A stretch of 19,899 nt of DNA from CAJXTB01 sp047626195 (GCA_047626195.1 JBLHSN010000075.1:1-19899), one strand, 5' to 3'. Shown: positions 1 to 7,589, numbered from the stretch's first letter. Notes: generated by a model not told the origin, from the sequence alone. A program made the numbers and translations.

Positions 1-1040
1 GTCTCACGTGCGATTTGGTCGACAGGCTTGCTGTCGGCGTTGCGAATGACCGGCGTGATCAGTCCGCCGTCGACGGCAACGGCCATGCCCACATCCACTC
101 GTCCGTGGCGGGTGATGGTCTTGTCGGACCACGATGCATTGGCTTCCGGTACCGCGCGCAGGGCGCGACCAACAGCCGCAATGATGAGGTCGTTGTAGCT
201 GACTTTTTGGTCGAGAGCATTCTTCAGCTGGCCGCGGAAGGCCACCAGATTTCCGACGTCAAACTCGGCGGTCAGGTAAAAGACCGGCGTGCTTTGAGTG
301 CTCTCGAGCAGGCGCTTGGCGATGGTCTTGCGCATGGGCGTGTTCTTGACGATGACGTCTTCGCGTGCGGCCACTGCTGCACCAGCGGGAGCTGCAGGCT
401 TGGCATTGTCGACATCAGCCCGGACAATACGACCGTCTGGACCGGAGCCGGCCAGCGTGGAAAGGTCAATGCCCTTGTCTTTGGCGACGGCTTTGGCGAG
501 CGGCGAAGCCACGATGCGCTTGGAAGTCTTCGCAGGCGAAGAACCCACCAGGCGGGCGTCCATGAGCGGCTCGTAGAAGTAGTTCGGCAAGGTCTTGCCA
601 TTCCACTTCCGTTCGAGAGAGCCGGTTGTGGGTGCCGGTGCCGGTGCAGCGACAGGAGCCGGTGCAGCGACGGGCGCCGGTGCAGCGACGGGCGCCGGTG
701 CAGCGACGGGGGCGGCTTCTGCCGGCTTATCCACGGCGGCTCCACCAGCGTTTGCCTTCATCTCTTCGAACTGGGCAACCAGCGCGGAGATGTCTTCATC
801 TTTGCTCTTACCCCAGATGAGGATGGGGTAGCCAGGCGGAATCTCCTCATCTTCTTCAACGAGAAGCTTGAGAATTACACCATCATCGAAGACCTCGGCC
901 TCCATGTTGGCCTTGTCGGTCCCAATCTCGGCAACGACGGTCTGCGGAGAGACGCTGTCGCCTTCCTTGACCTTCCACTCAATCAGGATGCCAAGCTCCA
1001 TCGTGGGCGAAATCGCTGGCATTTCGTAGAAACTAGCCAT
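1..1040 (-). CDS. pdhC: Pyruvate dehydrogenase complex E2, dihydrolipoamide acetyltransferase (C-terminus off the left edge)
   Basis: E2 core of the cytoplasmic pyruvate dehydrogenase complex; it transfers the acetyl group from lipoyl-lysine to CoA. About 346 residues are visible from the ATG at 1038-1040; the rest lies beyond position 1. Seen in order: one N-terminal lipoyl domain (residues about 1-78) with the lipoylation site in EIGTDKANME (Lys43), a long Ala/Pro-rich flexible linker, a peripheral-subunit-binding domain (ASPLAKAVAKDKGIDL, then GSGPDGRIVRADV) and the start of the acyltransferase domain (NTPMRKTIAKRL). The catalytic HxxxDG motif is not in the window. The Shine-Dalgarno GGAG overlaps the TAG stop of pdhB, so translation is probably coupled. 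A branched-chain or acetoin dehydrogenase E2 is the main alternative; the neighbouring E1 sequences favour pyruvate. Residues and order are seen; substrate is inferred. Confidence 0.93.
   Translation of the reverse strand, partial: MASFYEMPAISPTMELGILIEWKVKEGDSVSPQTVVAEIGTDKANMEAEVFDDGVILKLLVEEDEEIPPGYPILIWGKSKDEDISALVAQFEEMKANAGGAAVDKPAEAAPVAAPAPVAAPAPVAAPAPVAAPAPAPTTGSLERKWNGKTLPNYFYEPLMDARLVGSSPAKTSKRIVASPLAKAVAKDKGIDLSTLAGSGPDGRIVRADVDNAKPAAPAGAAVAAREDVIVKNTPMRKTIAKRLLESTQSTPVFYLTAEFDVGNLVAFRGQLKNALDQKVSYNDLIIAAVGRALRAVPEANASWSDKTITRHGRVDVGMAVAVDGGLITPVIRNADSKPVDQIARE
640..711. repeat. Four tandem 18-bp repeats in the pdhC linker
   Basis: Four consecutive copies of an 18-bp unit (plus-strand GCCGGTGCAGCGACGGGC and close variants) start at 640, 658, 676 and 694. 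Copies 2 and 3 are identical; the first and last differ by one or two bases. On the coding (minus) strand they encode a six-residue Pro-Val-Ala-Ala-Pro-Ala period in the swinging-arm linker between the lipoyl and subunit-binding domains of E2. Confidence 0.9.
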
Positions 1041-1049
1041 GATGGACTC

Positions 1050-2027
1050 CTAGCGATTCACGACGGCACGAGCAGCTTCGACGATGCTGCGCACCGAGGG
1101 CATGACGAGCTGTTCGAGGTTCGTGGCGTATGGTTGGTTGATGTCGCGGTTGGTGATGCGCAAGATGGGGGCGTCGAGTGCGTCGAAGGCGCCTTCTGTG
1201 ACGCGGGCTACGATTTCCGCACCCACACCGGCGAAGGGGAAGCCTTCTTGGACGACGACCATCCGGTGGGTCTTACCAATGGCGTCAAACAGCGCTTGCT
1301 CGTCCAGGGGGCGGATGGTGCGCAAGTCGATGACTTGCGCGCTGATGCCTTCCTTCTTCAGCTCATCTGCGGCGCGACTGCAGTTCAGGACTTGTTTGTT
1401 CCAGCTGACTAGGGTGACGTCGGTGCCTTCGCTGACGATTTTCGCCTTTCCGAAGGGGATTAGGTACTCCTCATCGGGTACCTCACCCTTGTAGCCGTAC
1501 ATCAGCTCGCTCTCCATGAAGATGACCGGGTTTGGGTCCCGAATCGCCGTCTTCAGCAGGCCGTAAGAATCCGCCGGGTCGCAAGTGCTGACCACGTGAA
1601 TGCCGGGGAAGTGCGCGAAGATAGATTCCAACGCTTGGCTATGCTGGGAACCTAGGTTCTCTGCGGCGCCATTCGGTCCACGGATGACCATGGGGACCGA
1701 GAACTCACCACCGGTCATTTGGTAGATTTTCGCGGCACCGTTGATGATCTGGTCGTAGGCCACCAAGGCGAAGTTCCACGTCATCACTTCGATGATTGGC
1801 CGCAGCCCGGCCATGGCCGCACCGACACCCAAGCCGACAAAGCCGTTCTCGGCAATCGGGGTATCGATGACGCGTTTTTCACCGAACTCTTTGAGCATGC
1901 CTTGCGACACCTTGTAGGCGCCGTCGTAGTAGGCAACCTCTTCGCCCATTAGGAAGATGCGTTCATCTCTGCGCATCTCTTCGGTCATGGCGCGCCGGAG
2001 CGCTTCTCGTAGTTGAAGTGTGGCCAT
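1050..2027 (-). CDS. pdhB: Pyruvate dehydrogenase E1 component, beta subunit
   Basis: Beta chain (325 residues, the usual length) of the heterotetrameric alpha2-beta2 E1, which decarboxylates pyruvate with thiamine diphosphate and acetylates the E2 lipoyl arm. Seen: GEEVAYYDGAYKVSQG near residues 28-43, and RVIDTPIAENGFVGLGVG at about 52-69, whose Glu60 corresponds to the cofactor-activating glutamate. The conserved SQHSQALE and the C-terminal transketolase domain (QVIDLRTIRPLD, VVVQEG) follow. There is no N-terminal lipoyl domain, unlike many alphaproteobacterial PdhB proteins. The ATG abuts the TAA of pdhA (TAAATG) and its Shine-Dalgarno, GGAGGTGGAG, lies inside the last pdhA codons, so the pair is probably translationally coupled. 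A branched-chain 2-oxoacid E1 beta is the alternative. Confidence 0.95.
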   Translation of the reverse strand: MATLQLREALRRAMTEEMRRDERIFLMGEEVAYYDGAYKVSQGMLKEFGEKRVIDTPIAENGFVGLGVGAAMAGLRPIIEVMTWNFALVAYDQIINGAAKIYQMTGGEFSVPMVIRGPNGAAENLGSQHSQALESIFAHFPGIHVVSTCDPADSYGLLKTAIRDPNPVIFMESELMYGYKGEVPDEEYLIPFGKAKIVSEGTDVTLVSWNKQVLNCSRAADELKKEGISAQVIDLRTIRPLDEQALFDAIGKTHRMVVVQEGFPFAGVGAEIVARVTEGAFDALDAPILRITNRDINQPYATNLEQLVMPSVRSIVEAARAVVNR

Positions 2028-3032
2028 TTACTCCACCTCCGCGGGGGCGTAGACGTAGTCGTACAGAGCGTCTTCGTCGGGTTCTGGGGCGTTGTCGGCG
2101 AAGTCGTAAGCATCTTGCGCTTCTTCGTCGATTTCCACTTTGATGGCGGCTAAGTCGGCATCACTGACCCCGAAGTCGTCGCGCAAGCGGTTGGCGGCAA
2201 GCTCGATACCGTCGGAGCTCTTCTTCTTATCTTCCAGCTCACCTTCAGCCCGGTACTTGGCGGGGTCACTCATGGAGTGGCCGCGGTAGCGGTAGGTGAC
2301 ACCTTCGAGAATGACTGGGCCCTTTCCGGAGCGGGCGTATTCGGCGGCAGCTTTGACGTTCTTGTAGACGTCAACAACGTCGAATGCGTTGAATTGCCAG
2401 CGGGTCATGCCCACGCCATCACCACGGCGGCTCATGTCGGTCAGATAGGACTGACGGTCGAGGCTGGTACCCATGGCGTAGTAGTTGTTCTCGCAGAAGA
2501 ACACAGCAGGCAGCTTCCACAGCTGAGCCAGGTGCAGAGACTCGTAGAACGCGCCTTGCTGAGCCGCTCCGTCACCAAAGAAGGTGAGCGAGATCTGGCC
2601 CGATTCGGTGTAGCGGTGTGCGAATGCCGAGCCGAGGCCGAGGGGCACGTGACCGCCGACAATGCCATAGCCACCCCAGAAGTGCAGCTCTTTGCTGGCC
2701 ATGTGCATGGACCCGCCAATGCCTTTGGTGATGCCTGCTTGCTTACCAAACAGCTCAGCCATGACTTGACGGGCCGTGCCACCACGTGCCAGTACTTGGC
2801 CGTGGATACGGTAAGCGCTGATCATGTCATCTTTGGCGTCTACAGCGGCATGTGCACCGACTGCAATGGCCTCTTGGCCAATGTACAGATGGCAGAAGCC
2901 CTTGATTTTACGCAGGGTGTACGCCTTGGCGGCGAGCTCTTCTACTCGGCGAATGCGGACCATTTGGCGATACCACCCGAGCAATTGCTCCTTGGTGATC
3001 TCGACCTCGGGGACCTCAACCTCGTCGGCCAT
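2028..3032 (-). CDS. pdhA: Pyruvate dehydrogenase E1 component, alpha subunit
   Basis: Alpha chain (334 residues) of alpha2-beta2 pyruvate dehydrogenase; it binds the diphosphate end of thiamine diphosphate and pairs with the PdhB encoded next. Seen: GFCHLYIGQEAIAVG (about 45-59), KGIGGSMHM (103-111), the thiamine-diphosphate motif GDGAAQQGAFYESLHLA through ENN (153-183), and the loop RYRGHSMSDPAKYR (248-261), which matches the mitochondrial E1 alpha loop that carries the phosphorylation serines. The HSMSDP loop and FCHLYIGQE favour pyruvate over branched-chain substrates. It is first in the operon. The ATG at 3030-3032 has a GGAG eight bases upstream. A 208-bp gap separates it from the upstream regulator gene and probably carries the operon promoter. 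Confidence 0.95.
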   Translation of the reverse strand: MADEVEVPEVEITKEQLLGWYRQMVRIRRVEELAAKAYTLRKIKGFCHLYIGQEAIAVGAHAAVDAKDDMISAYRIHGQVLARGGTARQVMAELFGKQAGITKGIGGSMHMASKELHFWGGYGIVGGHVPLGLGSAFAHRYTESGQISLTFFGDGAAQQGAFYESLHLAQLWKLPAVFFCENNYYAMGTSLDRQSYLTDMSRRGDGVGMTRWQFNAFDVVDVYKNVKAAAEYARSGKGPVILEGVTYRYRGHSMSDPAKYRAEGELEDKKKSSDGIELAANRLRDDFGVSDADLAAIKVEIDEEAQDAYDFADNAPEPDEDALYDYVYAPAEVE

Positions 3033-3240
3033 GGCGACTCCAATTCCGTAGGGGCGGCAGGTCTACCACAGAGGCGCTGTCCGAGCATGTTAGGAGACAT
3101 CACATGTCTAGGATGCCGTACGGAACGGGCAACCAATGCGGCTGTTGCGGGGCACAATGGAGCGCCCCTCGCAGACTGAACGGCGCTTCAATGTATGGGT
3201 GGCGCACCGATCCCAGGGCTACAGGCCCACTGAGCGCCCG
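3033..3240 (-). promoter_or_regulatory. Candidate pdh operon control region with a 6-3-6 inverted repeat at 3095-3109
   Basis: A non-coding gap between the regulator stop and the pdhA start. It holds a perfect inverted repeat, AGACAT-CAC-ATGTCT, at 3095-3109, flanked on both sides by TAGGA. On the minus strand a weak sigma70-like pair, TTGCCC and TAGACA with 16 bases between, ends at this repeat, so the palindrome could be an operator lying over the -10 region. A second, weaker hairpin (GGGGC/GCCCC, ten-base loop) lies at 3149-3168 without a T tract. No convincing terminator for the upstream regulator gene is seen. The inverted repeat is seen directly; promoter and operator roles are inference. 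Confidence 0.35.
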
Positions 3241-5385
3241 CTATCTCTGCCTCTTGGCAAGGAGCTTCGCGTAGACGAGTTCGTCATAGCGTTGCACGCT
3301 TTCCCACCCTGCCATGTCCTTGAGGGGGTTGGCGTTTGGAGTCGGTGAGTTCATTTCAGCGAGCGCGATGTGCGTCCAGCGTTGCACACGGTCGGTCCAT
3401 CGGTCTTCGCGCTTCTTGGCACGGTGCAAGATGGCGAGGGCACTCTCCGGGCGCCCGCACAACAACTCGGCCTGTGCCCAGATAAGCTGTATGGCACCCG
3501 TCAGTGTGCTCGTGGTCTGTTCAAAACCGAGTACCGACCGTTTGGCCGTCATCGACGCTTGTTCAGGCTTGCCAGCCATTACCTGGGCCTCTGCAATATT
3601 ACCCAGGAGTAGGCACTGGACAGGGTCTACTGGGACGTCCGGCAGTCCACCTTCTGGCACCAAGGACTCATACTCGCGCAGGGCCTCGTGACCGCGGCCG
3701 AGCAACACCAATGCGGTGCCCAGGTTTCCAGTAGCAATCGTGCGAATATTGGCATCATCCGGGACCAAGGCGCGCGCGCCTCGGCTGCACCCGAGGGATG
3801 CCTCGTAGTCGCCGACATCGATGTGCATCGCACCAATGGTGAGGAGGGCCGACGCAGCAGGGTTGGTGAGCCCATGGTCCATCCCGACGGCATACGCCTC
3901 TCGGATGTCCCGCATGGCCGCATCTGTGTGGCCTTGGTTGCGTTCTAGAAGGCCTGCCCAAGTGACAGCCCACACCAGCTCGGCGGGCGAGTCGTTCGCG
4001 CGAAACCAGTCGACTGATTGTCGGATTTGGCGGATGGCACGCTCGTGGTTGCCATCGCGTTCGTCAAACAGGGCAAGGTCGACCCGAAGCCCTTGAATAG
4101 CCGCAGGATGCTGGGTCTGTGCGAGAGCCCGGGACACGATGTCGGGCTGTATCGGGGGGGACTTACTGAAGTTCGCTATGCGAACAAGCGCTTGGGTGAG
4201 TCGAACGATGTTGTACGGAACTGTCTCGCGGCGCAAGTGGCGGGCGAATGTGGAGCCTGTCCGGGTTTGCAAGGCCCATTGATGGCCAAAGCGCGGGTCT
4301 GCCACGCACTGAACGAGGTGGTCCCGCCAGCCTTCTTGTTGCTGGTCATCGATGGGTAAGACATGGGTCAAGTAGGGGAGCGCACACACTTCTGTGTCCT
4401 GTCGTTGCACCAGGCCACGGCGGAGTTGCCGGTGCAGACTGTTTTGCGCATCGGTTTTATGTCCAAGGATGCCTTGGATACGTGCGATGTCGACCCATCC
4501 CAAGCCGGACAAGAGGCTAGTGAGCAGGCTGCGGTCGGTTTCCGCTAGGTCGACAAGAGTCTCGGCAGCCACGGAGCGGGCATCACGGTGGCGAGGGAGG
4601 GCGTCGGCGAGCACTGCCTGGGCGGACCAAGTGCCCGAACAGGCGCTAGCGACGAGAAGCCATGGCATTCCGAACAGGTGGCTGATGTCCTGTGGAATGA
4701 ACACGTCGTCATCCGTGCGGTCGTCGAGCACAGCGTTGACGAGCTGTCGAGCCTCTACCGGGGGAAGGTGCGGGACGCGTACAACGCGTTCCATGGCTAG
4801 ACCCAGGGGATATCGGGTCGACACAATGACGCGAAGGTCTTGGGCAACATGGCGGTTGACCATGGCGCGAATCTCGGAATGGTAGGCATGTGCGTTGTCC
4901 AAAACCACCGCCCGTCCCGGCTCCAACGCGTCTGGAACACCGTGTTCTTCGAGGTCTAGGTACTGAACGCTGACCCGGTCACGGGCGAACTGTTGCACGA
5001 GGGCGGACTTTCCAATGCCCACGGTGCCGACGAGCGTCAGGATCCCTCGGCGTGTTTGAACCCACGTATGCAGGCTGTCGAGAATGTCTTCGCGCCCGAC
5101 AAACCGGACGATGGGGGCGGGTGGGCGAAGCTGGGGTCGCAGCTCTGCCCCAACGTACCGGTACCCAGCACCGCGTACCGTTCGAATCTCAGCACCCGTC
5201 TGGATGCCGGCGTTAAGCTTGCGTCGAATTCTGCCGACGGTCACATCGACGGTTCGACTTGTCGTTTTGTAGGGTTCTTGCCACACCTCGCGCACCAGTT
5301 CGTCGCGCGAGACCGGGCGGTCGCGGTTGTCGTGCAAGTAGAGCAGCAGTGCTTGCTCGGTGGCGGTCAGGAGGGGAGATGTCAC
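3241..5385 (-). CDS. Winged-helix / P-loop NTPase / TPR transcriptional regulator
   Basis: A 714-residue one-component regulator. Residues about 5-78 form an OmpR/PhoB-type winged helix (PVSRDELVREVW, recognition helix TSRTVDVTVGRIRRKL, then TVRGAGYRYV). A linker leads to FVGRE and a STAND/AAA-like P-loop domain with Walker A GTVGIGKS (120-127) and Walker B RAVVLDNA (158-165). The C-terminal half (about 400-690) is helical with TPR-like units such as ALVLLGRGHEALREYESLV and LLGNIAEAQVMAGKPEQA. There is no receiver domain, so it resembles SARP/AfsR- or MalT-like signal-integrating NTPase regulators rather than a two-component partner. The GTG at 5383-5385 is the only possible start before an upstream in-frame stop (TAA at 5413-5415). 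It lies upstream of pdhABC on the same strand, so control of that operon or of itself is plausible but unproven. The ligand is unknown. Confidence 0.85.
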   Translation of the reverse strand: MTSPLLTATEQALLLYLHDNRDRPVSRDELVREVWQEPYKTTSRTVDVTVGRIRRKLNAGIQTGAEIRTVRGAGYRYVGAELRPQLRPPAPIVRFVGREDILDSLHTWVQTRRGILTLVGTVGIGKSALVQQFARDRVSVQYLDLEEHGVPDALEPGRAVVLDNAHAYHSEIRAMVNRHVAQDLRVIVSTRYPLGLAMERVVRVPHLPPVEARQLVNAVLDDRTDDDVFIPQDISHLFGMPWLLVASACSGTWSAQAVLADALPRHRDARSVAAETLVDLAETDRSLLTSLLSGLGWVDIARIQGILGHKTDAQNSLHRQLRRGLVQRQDTEVCALPYLTHVLPIDDQQQEGWRDHLVQCVADPRFGHQWALQTRTGSTFARHLRRETVPYNIVRLTQALVRIANFSKSPPIQPDIVSRALAQTQHPAAIQGLRVDLALFDERDGNHERAIRQIRQSVDWFRANDSPAELVWAVTWAGLLERNQGHTDAAMRDIREAYAVGMDHGLTNPAASALLTIGAMHIDVGDYEASLGCSRGARALVPDDANIRTIATGNLGTALVLLGRGHEALREYESLVPEGGLPDVPVDPVQCLLLGNIAEAQVMAGKPEQASMTAKRSVLGFEQTTSTLTGAIQLIWAQAELLCGRPESALAILHRAKKREDRWTDRVQRWTHIALAEMNSPTPNANPLKDMAGWESVQRYDELVYAKLLAKRQR

Positions 5386-5400
5386 TCGCGCATCATACTG

Positions 5401-5435
5401 CTCCTGCCACTGTTACAGAGTAACAACGGCAGGAG
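5401..5435 (-). promoter_or_regulatory. 35-nt interrupted palindrome / leader hairpin ahead of the regulator gene
   Basis: Plus-strand order: CTCCTGCC, AC, TGTTAC, AGA, GTAACA, AC, GGCAGGAG. The outer 8-bp and inner 6-bp arms are perfect complements and the two-base spacers are symmetrical. In plus-strand RNA the spacers give A/C mismatches, but in minus-strand RNA they become G.U and U.G wobbles, making an uninterrupted 16-bp stem with a UCU loop. On that strand the 3' arm contains AGGAG, the only Shine-Dalgarno-like sequence before the GTG start, which begins 15 nt downstream. It could act as a ribosome-site-occluding leader, a DNA operator (TGTTAC-N3-GTAACA) or an end structure for the decayed gene just upstream. 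Four Ts follow only on the plus strand. Confidence 0.5.
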
Positions 5436-5452
5436 ATTTTGGGCGGGTACGG

Positions 5453-5734
5453 CTACGGAGCCGTGCTCTCGCCGTAGGAGTTCGAGCCCCAGCACAGCTC
5501 GGTGCCGTCGTCGCGCATGGCACAGGTGTGGCCAGTACCGATTGTCACAGACGCGAACGTTCCGGTCGTGGGGCGGTCCGAGACTCGATTATCGGTGTTG
5601 TTGCCCCAGCACATGACACCACCGCCGGTGGTCGGAATCGCACACGCATGCCTGTCACCCATCGCCAACAAACGGCAGCGTGCCGGCCTGTGTGCTCGAT
5701 TGGCGGGGCGGTAGTAGTCGGCTCGCCAGTAATC
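5453..5734 (-). pseudogene. RCC1-repeat protein remnant (3' end only)
   Basis: The frame ending at the TAG at 5453-5455 encodes two clear RCC1-type repeats: GDRHACAIPTTGGGVMCWGN and IGTGHTCAMRDDGTELCWGS, the latter ending NSYGESTAP. The HxCA...G...CWG pattern is typical of secreted RCC1-repeat beta-propellers common in Myxococcota. The repeat frame loses similarity just upstream of about 5665. A different minus-strand frame there reads AGTLPFV, which would fit the missing lead-in of the repeat and implies a frameshift; both frames then run into stops or unrelated sequence. An intact family member normally has seven or more repeats, so this is a decayed 3' end. A stretch reading RGLVLLPLLV...QSCA near 5880-5933 (minus) might be a relic of its signal peptide, but that is speculative. 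Confidence 0.6.
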
Positions 5735-6108
5735 TCAGTCAGGCGGTGGCTTCGTCGGCCGTTCTGAGCGTGAGTACGACCGTCGGACACCGAAGGCTTT
5801 TCGTTCGAGCGACGTTCGTGCATCGCTTCGCTCCATCGCATTGGACGGGGGATGAACGACGCAAGGGCTGGCGCTCGTGCACATGATTGGCGTGGTGGAA
5901 CCAGGAGCGGCAACAGCACCAGCCCGCGGAGTCGGGTACATCGGCCGTATATTTTCCTGACTTGCCCCGGTGCTTTCGGCGGGCGTGCACGCTTCTGCGC
6001 TCCCATTGGGAGTTTGCCATCGGCCCTATGTCTCGTGCGTGACTGCAGCGCCGAAAGACAGCGCCCTTGTGGTGGGTGACCTCATCATTGGACAGGGTGA
6101 CCTTCACG
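5735..6108. other. Interval without a recognisable gene
   Basis: Overlapping short open frames occur on both strands, but none shows a domain, repeat pattern or plausible start site. The interval lies between the RCC1 remnant and the alpha/beta-hydrolase pseudogene and is probably the decayed body of one or both. Nothing structural (terminator, tandem repeat, tRNA) was seen. Confidence 0.5.
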
Positions 6109-6665
6109 ATGACGCGTGTCGCGGAGTCGAGCGCTGCACAGCCGTGAGGGGGATGCTCTGATTCTTGAGGGGTCAGGCGATGGAGCCGTGCAGGCCTTGA
6201 CCGTCGACCACAGTCGGCCCGCTAAGGTTCGTGCCACCCTCGAACAGCAGCACGCCTGCGAAGACTTCTCGCGTGGGCGGGTGCGCAGCGTGTTGCGGTC
6301 GTCGGACACTCGTAGGGAGGGCCGGTGGTGCTGGAGTACGCCATTCGCCATCCAGACCGTGTGTTGGGCGTCGTTGAGCCCCATCACCTAGCGGGTACTT
6401 GTCATGATGCGATTCAAGACCAAGTACGGGTACCCGTCGGGCAGTTCGACCTGCGCCCGGCATGGCGGGTATCACCGCGGCCGTGCTGGTTTGGTAGGGC
6501 GAGACCGACCCTGACTGGGTGACCCTCCCGCGCATTGTCGAAGCACTGTTACAGGCTCAGGTCGTCGATTACTTTGAACGTGCCTGCGGTCACCGTCCAA
6601 TGTTTTCATACCCGGACCGCGTTTACGACGTTCTCGTCCCGTTCCTAGACGGACTGAACAAGTAG
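6109..6665 (+). pseudogene. Alpha/beta-hydrolase pseudogene (two nonsense codons, at least two frameshifts)
   Basis: Pieces of one alpha/beta-hydrolase fold lie in correct order but in three frames. Frame of 6116: SRALHSREGDALILEGSGDG, matching the first strand and oxyanion region (usually LHGxGxG). Frame of 6286: QRVAVVGHS, stop, GGPVVLEYAIRHPDRVLGVV, the nucleophile elbow in which TAG at 6313-6315 replaces what is normally GHSWGG. Frame of 6480: AVLVW, stop (6495-6497), GETDPDWV with the acid region, then ACGHRPMFSYPDRV with the catalytic His region, ending at TAG 6663-6665. The total of 557 bp is short for a family of about 250-280 residues, so internal deletions are likely. The likely ancestor was a proline-iminopeptidase or haloperoxidase-like hydrolase; its substrate is unknown. 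Confidence 0.8.
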
Positions 6666-6712
6666 GCGTCAGTCGGTCAGACCCGTTAGACGCGACCCCT
6701 TCTGGAGTCTCC

Positions 6713-7513
6713 ATGGCCAAGCCTGCGTTCACGCTCACCGTCACTCACGTCAAGCACTACACCCCCACGTACTTCCGCTTTCGGGTGGAACGTCCGGAGG
6801 GGTTCCAGTTTAAAGCTGGGCAGTTCGTTATGATTGGCCTGCCTGGAGACGACGGTGAGCCCATTATGCGCGCCTACTCCATCTGCAGCCCCGTCTGGGA
6901 TGAAGAACTGGAGTTCTACAGCATCATCATGCAAGATGGCGCGCTCACCTCCCGGCTACAGCACATCCAAGCAGGCGACACGGTGTTGATGGCCGCGAAG
7001 GCGGTTGGAACGCTGACCTTGGAGCACATTCGCGAGCACAGTCCTGAAGAAACCGGCAAGGGCCGCCGCTTGTATATGGTCAGCACCGGAACCGGCATTG
7101 CGCCGTTTATTTCGTTGATGCGTGACCCAGATACCTACGACGCCTTCGATGACATCATCGTCACTCACACCTGCCGTCAGGTACAGGATCTGGAGTACGG
7201 CAAAGCCCGCGTCGCCGATGCGATGACCTGTCCACTCGTCGGCGAAGAGGCGGAGAATAAGCTTCGTCTGTACAGCACTGCTACCCGGGAAGACGCGCCG
7301 TACACCGGGCGCATTACCACTCTCATTGAGAGTGGAAAGCTGTTCACCGACTTGGGCGTTCCCCCGTTGAATCCCGCCACAGACCGCGTGATGATCTGCG
7401 GCAGTCTAGAGATGTTGCGCGATCTGCAGACCTTGATGGACGCGAAGGGGCTCAGTGCCGGTACCAAGCGCGTGCACGGCGAGTATGTGTGGGAGAAGGC
7501 CTTCGCCGGTTGA
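6713..7513 (+). CDS. fpr: Ferredoxin--NADP(+) reductase (bacterial FPR type)
   Basis: Cytoplasmic FAD enzyme of 266 residues exchanging electrons between NADP(H) and ferredoxin or flavodoxin; bacterial subclass I members are about 260 residues. Seen: the FAD-binding RAYSICSP (53-60), DGALTSRL (75-82), the NADP-ribose/pyrophosphate loop STGTGIAPF (124-132), MICGSLEML near 229, and a C-terminus YVWEKAFAG that resembles the VERAFxxK tail of this group. The ATG has GGAG six bases upstream; the start lies 48 bp after the hydrolase pseudogene ends. A pentapeptide-repeat gene follows 76 bp downstream on the same strand, and no terminator is seen between them. The family is clear; the in vivo partner (ferredoxin, flavodoxin or redox stress response) is not shown by the sequence. 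Confidence 0.93.
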   Translation: MAKPAFTLTVTHVKHYTPTYFRFRVERPEGFQFKAGQFVMIGLPGDDGEPIMRAYSICSPVWDEELEFYSIIMQDGALTSRLQHIQAGDTVLMAAKAVGTLTLEHIREHSPEETGKGRRLYMVSTGTGIAPFISLMRDPDTYDAFDDIIVTHTCRQVQDLEYGKARVADAMTCPLVGEEAENKLRLYSTATREDAPYTGRITTLIESGKLFTDLGVPPLNPATDRVMICGSLEMLRDLQTLMDAKGLSAGTKRVHGEYVWEKAFAG

Positions 7514-7589
7514 TGAGAGGAGCGTGGTCGACGCATGGCCGCTGTTGCGGTACAGCGCGGGCCCTCCATTCTGCCCCGGAAGACCGCCC

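Noticed and set aside
640..711. Tandem 18-bp units as a CRISPR-like or mobile repeat
   Set aside because: They are contiguous without spacers, in frame, and encode the expected E2 linker.
15..1412. A 465-codon plus-strand open frame antisense to pdhC and pdhB
   Set aside because: Its translation has no domain logic and crosses two strongly conserved minus-strand genes; it is a mirror of codon bias and of the Ala/Pro repeat.
2277..3179. A 300-codon plus-strand open frame antisense to pdhA
   Set aside because: It is entirely opposite a clear E1 alpha gene, with no ribosome site or recognisable motif.
5739..6107. A 122-codon minus-strand open frame beginning MKVTLSNDEVTHH
   Set aside because: No homology, skewed composition, and it lies in a zone where both flanking genes are decayed.
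6313..6497. TAG read as an amino acid (recoded stop) in the hydrolase
   Set aside because: The same gene also needs at least two frameshifts, and TAG ends several intact genes in this window, so recoding is unnecessary.
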